From assembly GCA_003731675.1 (NCBI GenBank), contig RCNQ01000067.1, positions 1 to 9,867 of the forward strand: 9,867 bases of DNA. Reading direction: 5' to 3'. Every line of letters begins with the position of its first letter. Within the stretch, counting starts at the first letter, position 1. Positions 5,771-9,867 of the stretch are shown piece after piece. The position numbers and the translations under genes are program-made. The notes under the pieces are model-generated. The model saw only the letters and a list, made by a program, of their open reading frames with translations, was not told where the DNA came from and did no database searches. The stretch is from Bacteroidetes/Chlorobi group bacterium ChocPot_Mid (GTDB lineage: Bacteria > Bacteroidota > Ignavibacteria > Kapaibacteriales > UBA2268).

Positions 5771-6940
5771 ATGTGGAAGTTTAATTTTTTTATTCTTCTT
5801 TTGGTTACAACATTCAATTATCAGCTAACGGCTGAAGATTCTATTACCGTCACGGAAAGTATGGAGGAAAGATTGTATCAAATCAAGACGAATCAGGAAA
5901 AGATTGAGATGATAAGCGAATATAAGTGGAATATTAAAACTACTCATATTAACTTTGAAGAGTTATCCCCGATGGAGTTGAGGAATGACACTTTGTTTTT
6001 TCTTTCAAAAAACTATTACAGAGGTGATTTGATAGGAAAAGTTCCAATTGCGGGTGTAATGGAAATATCTTATGAGAAGGCATCTTGGAAATACCCCTTT
6101 GCAATATTAGGAGGAATAGCCGGAATTATTGGAGGAGGTTATTTAGGAGCATCAGCAGTTGGTCTGGGGACGGGTGACTTTGGGGGATTAGGCACGCTTA
6201 TGGCAGCTGTGGCGGGTGCTGTCGCCGGAGGAGCAGTTGGAGGGACGATTGGGTGGTTTCTTGGGGATATGGCAAAAATCACTGAGAATTATGACTATTC
6301 TTCTTTCAATCTAGCTGAAAAAAGATATATGATTAACAATGAAATATTTCCAATTCCAATTTTTGAAAAAGGAAAAAAGGATGATAACTACGTAAAACTA
6401 AATCAAAATATAGAAAATCAATCCAGTGTTACAGATACTCTTGTAAAGGAAAAAAATGAAAATTCCGTTTTACTCGAGCCAAGAACGAATAATGACACAC
6501 TTCAACAAAAAAAAGATTTATTTAAAGAAAACCAACGGACTCGTAATGATATGTTCTTAGGTTTGGAATATAATGGCAGCATTAACCTAACTCTTTTGGC
6601 AGGGTACATACCTTATGAACAAATGGGTTTTGAGTTTGGTTACTCAAGCCCTGATGGTAAAGCTAATGTATATCTTAAAGCAGATTATTATTTTCAAAAT
6701 ACAGATATTGAAAAGCATATTTTATCTGGAGGAATTGCTAATATAAATACGACGGTAGGTTATTGTTGTGCTGACCCAACTGCATACCATTGGGTTAATC
6801 AAAATTATTTAGTTTGTACATACAAATACTCTTTTTACGGAATGTCAATAGGTATGGGTTATAATTTTCCAATAAGGAGATTAGAAGAAAATAATTTTGC
6901 AAGCTTCTTTCTTACTCTTGGTTACAGGTATTATTTTTAA
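5771..6940 (+). CDS. Exported envelope protein with glycine-zipper segment and barrel-like C-terminus
   Basis: This 389-aa protein has a signal peptide at residues 1-21 (cleavage near LTA-ED). Residues 22-110 form a mixed domain in which NDTLFFLSK and RGDLIGKVPIAGVMEIS resemble a small beta domain found before glycine-rich segments in related envelope proteins. Residues 109-165 are Gly/Ala-rich with GxxxG spacing (GGIAGIIGGGYLG; VAGAVAGGAVGGTIGWFLG), the pattern of glycine-zipper membrane segments. Residues 195-260 are a polar, Lys/Asn/Gln-rich linker. From 261 on, alternating aromatic strands (MFLGLEYNGSINLTLLAGYI, ASFFLTLGYRYYF) end in a terminal Phe, as in outer-membrane barrels; about six to eight strands are possible. 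The function is unknown. It converges on the gene at 6953 with 12 bases between stops and no clear terminator. Confidence 0.78.
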   Translation: MWKFNFFILLLVTTFNYQLTAEDSITVTESMEERLYQIKTNQEKIEMISEYKWNIKTTHINFEELSPMELRNDTLFFLSKNYYRGDLIGKVPIAGVMEISYEKASWKYPFAILGGIAGIIGGGYLGASAVGLGTGDFGGLGTLMAAVAGAVAGGAVGGTIGWFLGDMAKITENYDYSSFNLAEKRYMINNEIFPIPIFEKGKKDDNYVKLNQNIENQSSVTDTLVKEKNENSVLLEPRTNNDTLQQKKDLFKENQRTRNDMFLGLEYNGSINLTLLAGYIPYEQMGFEFGYSSPDGKANVYLKADYYFQNTDIEKHILSGGIANINTTVGYCCADPTAYHWVNQNYLVCTYKYSFYGMSIGMGYNFPIRRLEENNFASFFLTLGYRYYF

Positions 6941-6952
6941 AATATATAATCT

Positions 6953-7933
6953 CTATAATTTGAAGACATTAATTAATTCCCATTTGATGTCGGATTTAAT
7001 TTGTTCAATAATGAATTGCTCTCCAACCTGAATTTTAGCATTTATATCATAAAGAGATTCTAATGATTCAACCCTACCTTGTGCTTTTAGATTAATTTTT
7101 ACATTGCCAGTTCCTGTAACTCCAACGACAGAGACTAAGTTTGGTATGTTGTAAGTAAAACTTTCTTTTGATAGTGGTTTTATTTTTTTTGATTGACCAT
7201 CAAGAGTGTAAAGACCTGCGTTGTAGCTGGCGATTTTCAAAGCTAATGTGTCCTGGAAAGCATATCCGTTAATTTCTGTTGTGTAGGGTGAAAGCCAAAC
7301 GCTGTCCATAGTAATTTTACCTTCGGGGAGAAGTATTTTTTTCATATCTGCAAGATATTCAAGATGCTCTTTAGCAAGTCCGTTAAGCCAGAAATACATG
7401 TCAATTTCATTAAGATAGCCTTCGCCTTTTTCTTTAACGTATTCTATTGTTTCTTCAATGTCTTTTCCTTTGATAGCGGCGACTTCTCCATAAGGTGAAT
7501 AGACCATTTCAAATTCTCTGCCGAGTACAACCGTTTTGCAATTCAAATCCTTGAATCTTAGTGCATTGCCTTTCATATCCATGGTGTTAAATTCGAATGT
7601 TGTTTCTCCATCTTTGAATTTGTAATTAAGAGAATCAACAGAAACGACTAATGTCTGGAAACCATCCTCAGGGCTTGAGGGAATTTTTGAGGTGATGAAA
7701 TAAGTTATCTCTCTTGTATAATCTTTGGTTGTTTCATCGGGATAAATTCTGTGGACATTTGTTTTTTCGATTACTTTTTGAGTAAAAAATGTAGCCGCTT
7801 TGTGAATTACCCTCAAACCAAAAGTTTGTTTTTCTTCTGCGGGTTTTGCACCTTTTACTGCATCTTGCTGTGAAAAAAGATTAGCTGAAAAGACAACAGC
7901 TATTAGAACTAATATTACACTTAATCTTTTCAT
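6953..7933 (-). CDS. Exported protein of unknown function (periplasmic or envelope)
   Basis: This 326-aa protein has a classic signal peptide (MKRLSVILVLIAVVFSANLFS, cleavage after residue 21 before QQD) and no lipobox cysteine. The mature part is rich in beta-strands, with the recurring layout 'Y.itskips......v.vdSl.y.f' and 'vYSPyGEVAAIKGKDIEETIEYV' in the middle. It ends with a segment in which long alternating strands lead to IIEQIKSDIKWELINVFKL. The 'G.v..i.G.d' midsection recalls DUF6263-type periplasmic proteins, but I cannot confirm that from memory. Its ATG overlaps the stop of the Nudix gene by four bases (ATGA), which suggests translational coupling, and AAAGGA lies upstream of the start. 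It is the last gene of the TPR-Nudix unit. Confidence 0.78.
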   Translation of the reverse strand: MKRLSVILVLIAVVFSANLFSQQDAVKGAKPAEEKQTFGLRVIHKAATFFTQKVIEKTNVHRIYPDETTKDYTREITYFITSKIPSSPEDGFQTLVVSVDSLNYKFKDGETTFEFNTMDMKGNALRFKDLNCKTVVLGREFEMVYSPYGEVAAIKGKDIEETIEYVKEKGEGYLNEIDMYFWLNGLAKEHLEYLADMKKILLPEGKITMDSVWLSPYTTEINGYAFQDTLALKIASYNAGLYTLDGQSKKIKPLSKESFTYNIPNLVSVVGVTGTGNVKINLKAQGRVESLESLYDINAKIQVGEQFIIEQIKSDIKWELINVFKL

Positions 7934-8484
7934 ACAAATAATTCCTTTCTTATATTAGAATTTTGGAATAAAGCCCAAGCCGCAAGGGTCATTCCATCCC
8001 ATATTTCATTACTATTTATTTTTTCTATCACTTGATTTTCATTTAATTTTATAATTTCAAATTCTTCTGATTCTTCAGGATTACTTTTTATTGTTGTTAA
8101 TCCTGTTGCAACAAAAACTTTGCAAATTTCATTTGTAACCCCGTTGTAAGGATTAAACTGTCCGATAATTTTAAGTTTTTCAGCAACTAATCCTGCTTCT
8201 TCAATTAATTCCTTTTTAGCATTTTCAGGATAGCTTAAGCCTTTAGTTAAGCCACCACCGGGGAATTCTATGCTAAAAAGTTTATTAAGGTATCTGTATT
8301 GACGAATAAAAACGAAAGTATTATTTGCATCAATTGGAATTATAAGACAAGCTCCTCTTGAATCAACATAAAAGTATTCTCCAACATTACCGTTGGGGTA
8401 AATATATTTATCCTTTTTATAATTCCAGTAAGGATTTGTAAATATTAAATCAGAAGAAACAGTATCAAATTTTTTATTAGCCAT
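7930..8484 (-). CDS. Nudix hydrolase, ADP-ribose pyrophosphatase-like, with altered Nudix box
   Basis: This 184-aa protein carries VFIRQYRYLNKLFSIEFPGG (residues 58-77), the substrate-side strands typical of ADP-ribose pyrophosphatase-type Nudix enzymes, followed directly by the Nudix box at 77-99. The canonical box is G-x5-E-x7-R-E-U-x-E-E-x-G-U. Here it reads G77-x5-L83-x7-K91-E92-L93-I94-E95-E96-A97-G98-L99. The three catalytic-core glutamates (E92, E95, E96) are present, but the first Glu is Leu and the Arg is Lys. Such enzymes split nucleoside diphosphates linked to another group, for example ADP-ribose to AMP and ribose 5-phosphate; the substrate here is inferred. It has no signal peptide, so it is cytoplasmic. 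It starts 22 bases after the TPR gene and overlaps the next gene by four bases, so the three are likely one operon. Confidence 0.87.
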   Translation of the reverse strand: MANKKFDTVSSDLIFTNPYWNYKKDKYIYPNGNVGEYFYVDSRGACLIIPIDANNTFVFIRQYRYLNKLFSIEFPGGGLTKGLSYPENAKKELIEEAGLVAEKLKIIGQFNPYNGVTNEICKVFVATGLTTIKSNPEESEEFEIIKLNENQVIEKINSNEIWDGMTLAAWALFQNSNIRKELFV

Positions 8485-8506
8485 ATTAAATATGAAAAAA
8501 TTAAAA

Positions 8507-9867
8507 TTATTTGTTGTCCAGTAAAATCTTTAATTGTGATTCCAATTCTTCATTTTTTTCGAAATTCAAAGATTTTTTCCAGGCGTCAATAGCTTCATTT
8601 TTTTGGTTTAGTTTGAGATAAATGAATCCTAAATGTTCAAGGACTTCAGCATTTTCTTCGCCAGCACTAATGGCTTTTTTGATATAATCGAGTGCTAATT
8701 CGTAATTTCCTAATTGGTAATGAATCCAGCCATAGGTGTCTAAATATGATGGATTATCAGGTTCAAGGTTTAAGGATTTTTGGCTCAACAGCAGAGCAGT
8801 GTCAAGATTGATACCTCGTTCTGCCATCGAATATGCTAAGTTGTTATTGACGAGTGCATTATCAGGTTCTAACAATAATACTTTTCTATATGCAATTTCG
8901 CAACTGTCGTATTTTCCCAAATGGTCATAAAGCAATCCAATCAAGCTGAGTACTTCAGTATTCTTGTCGTTAATGAGCAGTGCTTTTTGTGCTTCAGAGA
9001 GTGCTTTTTCTTCTTGTTTTATGTATTGATAAATATAACTTTTATATAATGGGAAAGATATGTTTGCAGGGAATTTCTGATTATATTCATCTAAGATTTC
9101 AATAGCTTTTTTGTAATCATTTTTTCTTTGGTAATACTGCGAAATTGATAAAGGGATATCTGCTATTGAATCTGATTTTAATGCTCTGTTAAATAGTTTA
9201 ATTGTTGTAAGACTATCATTCAATTTTTCAGCTAAAAAACCGCCAATCATATTCATTCGCCAATCGAAGTAAAAATGATTTTCAATATAGTTGATAATTT
9301 TTCTGCTGTATTCATTTGATGCTTCAGTTGAATCGTCAATTAATGAAGATGCGACTAAATTGTAAAAATAGTTAATATCATCATCTAAAAATTTTGATTT
9401 GACACTGTCTAAAACAATCATCACACGTTGATAGTCCTGATTTTCGAGAAATACATTAATCATTCGGTCATAATCAATAGGTTGGACTTGTGAATATTGT
9501 AATAGCTTTGAGTAAGTTTCAATCATTTTGTCTTTTTTGCCCAGCTTTTCATAAAGTGTAGCAATTCTTATCAGAATTTCCGGTTCTGTTTTTTCAGCAA
9601 GTAATTCTTCGTAAGTAGTAATAGCTTTATTTGGGTCAATGGATTCATATAATTGACCAAGAAAGATTTTTCTACTTCTTTTCGGTTCCAGATTGATAAT
9701 ATGGTTTAATATAGTAATAGCATTATTTGTTAATTTCATTTTAGCGTAGATGTCCACAAGTAGTTCCATAGCTGGAATAAAATCTGGTTCTTTTTTTAAA
9801 GCTGACTGAAGTATATCAATAGCTGTTTCATACTTACCTAAGAAATAGTAACTTCTTGCCATAGCAT
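8507..9867 (-). CDS. Tetratricopeptide-repeat protein, N-terminus beyond the right edge
   Basis: At least 453 codons are visible. The first ATG in this frame (9860-9862) lies inside a TPR helix (A-M-A-R-S-Y-Y-F-L-G-K-Y), so the true start is almost certainly outside the window. The protein is an array of about ten 34-residue repeats, well preserved at both ends and weaker in the middle. Good copies are ARSYYFLGKYETAIDILQSA, GLLYDHLGKYDSCEIAYRKV, YGWIHYQLGNYELALDYIKK and LGFIYLKLNQKNEAIDAWKK, several ending in the usual LEPDN turn. The 'NNLAYSMAERGINLDTALLL ... PSYLDTYGWIHYQLG' pair is a common layout in long bacterial TPR proteins. TPR arrays bind other proteins; the partner is unknown. A signal peptide, if any, would be in the missing part. 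Confidence 0.88.
   Translation of the reverse strand, partial: AMARSYYFLGKYETAIDILQSALKKEPDFIPAMELLVDIYAKMKLTNNAITILNHIINLEPKRSRKIFLGQLYESIDPNKAITTYEELLAEKTEPEILIRIATLYEKLGKKDKMIETYSKLLQYSQVQPIDYDRMINVFLENQDYQRVMIVLDSVKSKFLDDDINYFYNLVASSLIDDSTEASNEYSRKIINYIENHFYFDWRMNMIGGFLAEKLNDSLTTIKLFNRALKSDSIADIPLSISQYYQRKNDYKKAIEILDEYNQKFPANISFPLYKSYIYQYIKQEEKALSEAQKALLINDKNTEVLSLIGLLYDHLGKYDSCEIAYRKVLLLEPDNALVNNNLAYSMAERGINLDTALLLSQKSLNLEPDNPSYLDTYGWIHYQLGNYELALDYIKKAISAGEENAEVLEHLGFIYLKLNQKNEAIDAWKKSLNFEKNEELESQLKILLDNK

Noticed and set aside
6941..6952. Bidirectional terminator between the convergent genes
   Set aside because: The 12-base gap and its flanks show no stable inverted repeat.
8736..8930. 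Plus-strand ORF of 64 codons
   Set aside because: It is the reverse-strand shadow of well-formed TPR repeats.

Overview
The window is AT-rich (roughly 30% G+C by eye) and looks like a chromosomal segment from the Bacteroidota/Ignavibacteriota/Kapabacteria branch of the FCB group. Pointers are a type IX secretion (T9SS) C-terminal sorting-domain fragment, a secreted protein with Asp-box repeats, several small Bacteroidota-style lipoproteins, and an outer-membrane-barrel-like protein ending in Phe. Clear Shine-Dalgarno (SD) sequences precede several genes, for example at 928-932, 4193-4200 and 5761-5766. Classical Bacteroidia use these little, so I lean towards an Ignavibacteria/Kapabacteria-like lineage. 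This placement is inference.

Layout. (1) 1-4027, minus strand: a run of exported or lipoprotein genes. In transcription order these are a 259-aa lipoprotein (4027-3248), a lipoprotein-like gene broken by a frameshift in a G5 tract (3209-2743), a 284-aa lipoprotein (2693-1839), a 162-aa lipoprotein (1757-1269), an orphan T9SS sorting-domain remnant (1170-979), a hairpin with a U-tract (970-936), and a secreted Asp-box protein running off the left edge (922-1). (2) 4028-4332: a non-coding stretch with a 12-codon ORF behind a near-perfect SD, two copies of a 16-bp direct repeat, and an 11-T homopolymer. (3) 5363-4333, minus strand: cutA then radC, closely spaced. (4) 5421-6940, plus strand: a three-helix membrane protein, then an envelope protein with a glycine-zipper segment and a barrel-like C-terminus. 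(5) 9867-6953, minus strand: a TPR protein (5' end off the window), a Nudix hydrolase and a signal-peptide protein, the last two overlapping by 4 nt. This operon converges on the plus-strand envelope gene.

No rRNA, tRNA, CRISPR array, transposase, phage gene or attachment site was seen. I found no convincing evidence of a new multi-gene system. The items most worth a second look are the G5-tract frameshift, the orphan sorting domain, the micro-ORF with direct repeats upstream of the lipoprotein cluster, and the altered motifs in the Nudix and CutA proteins.
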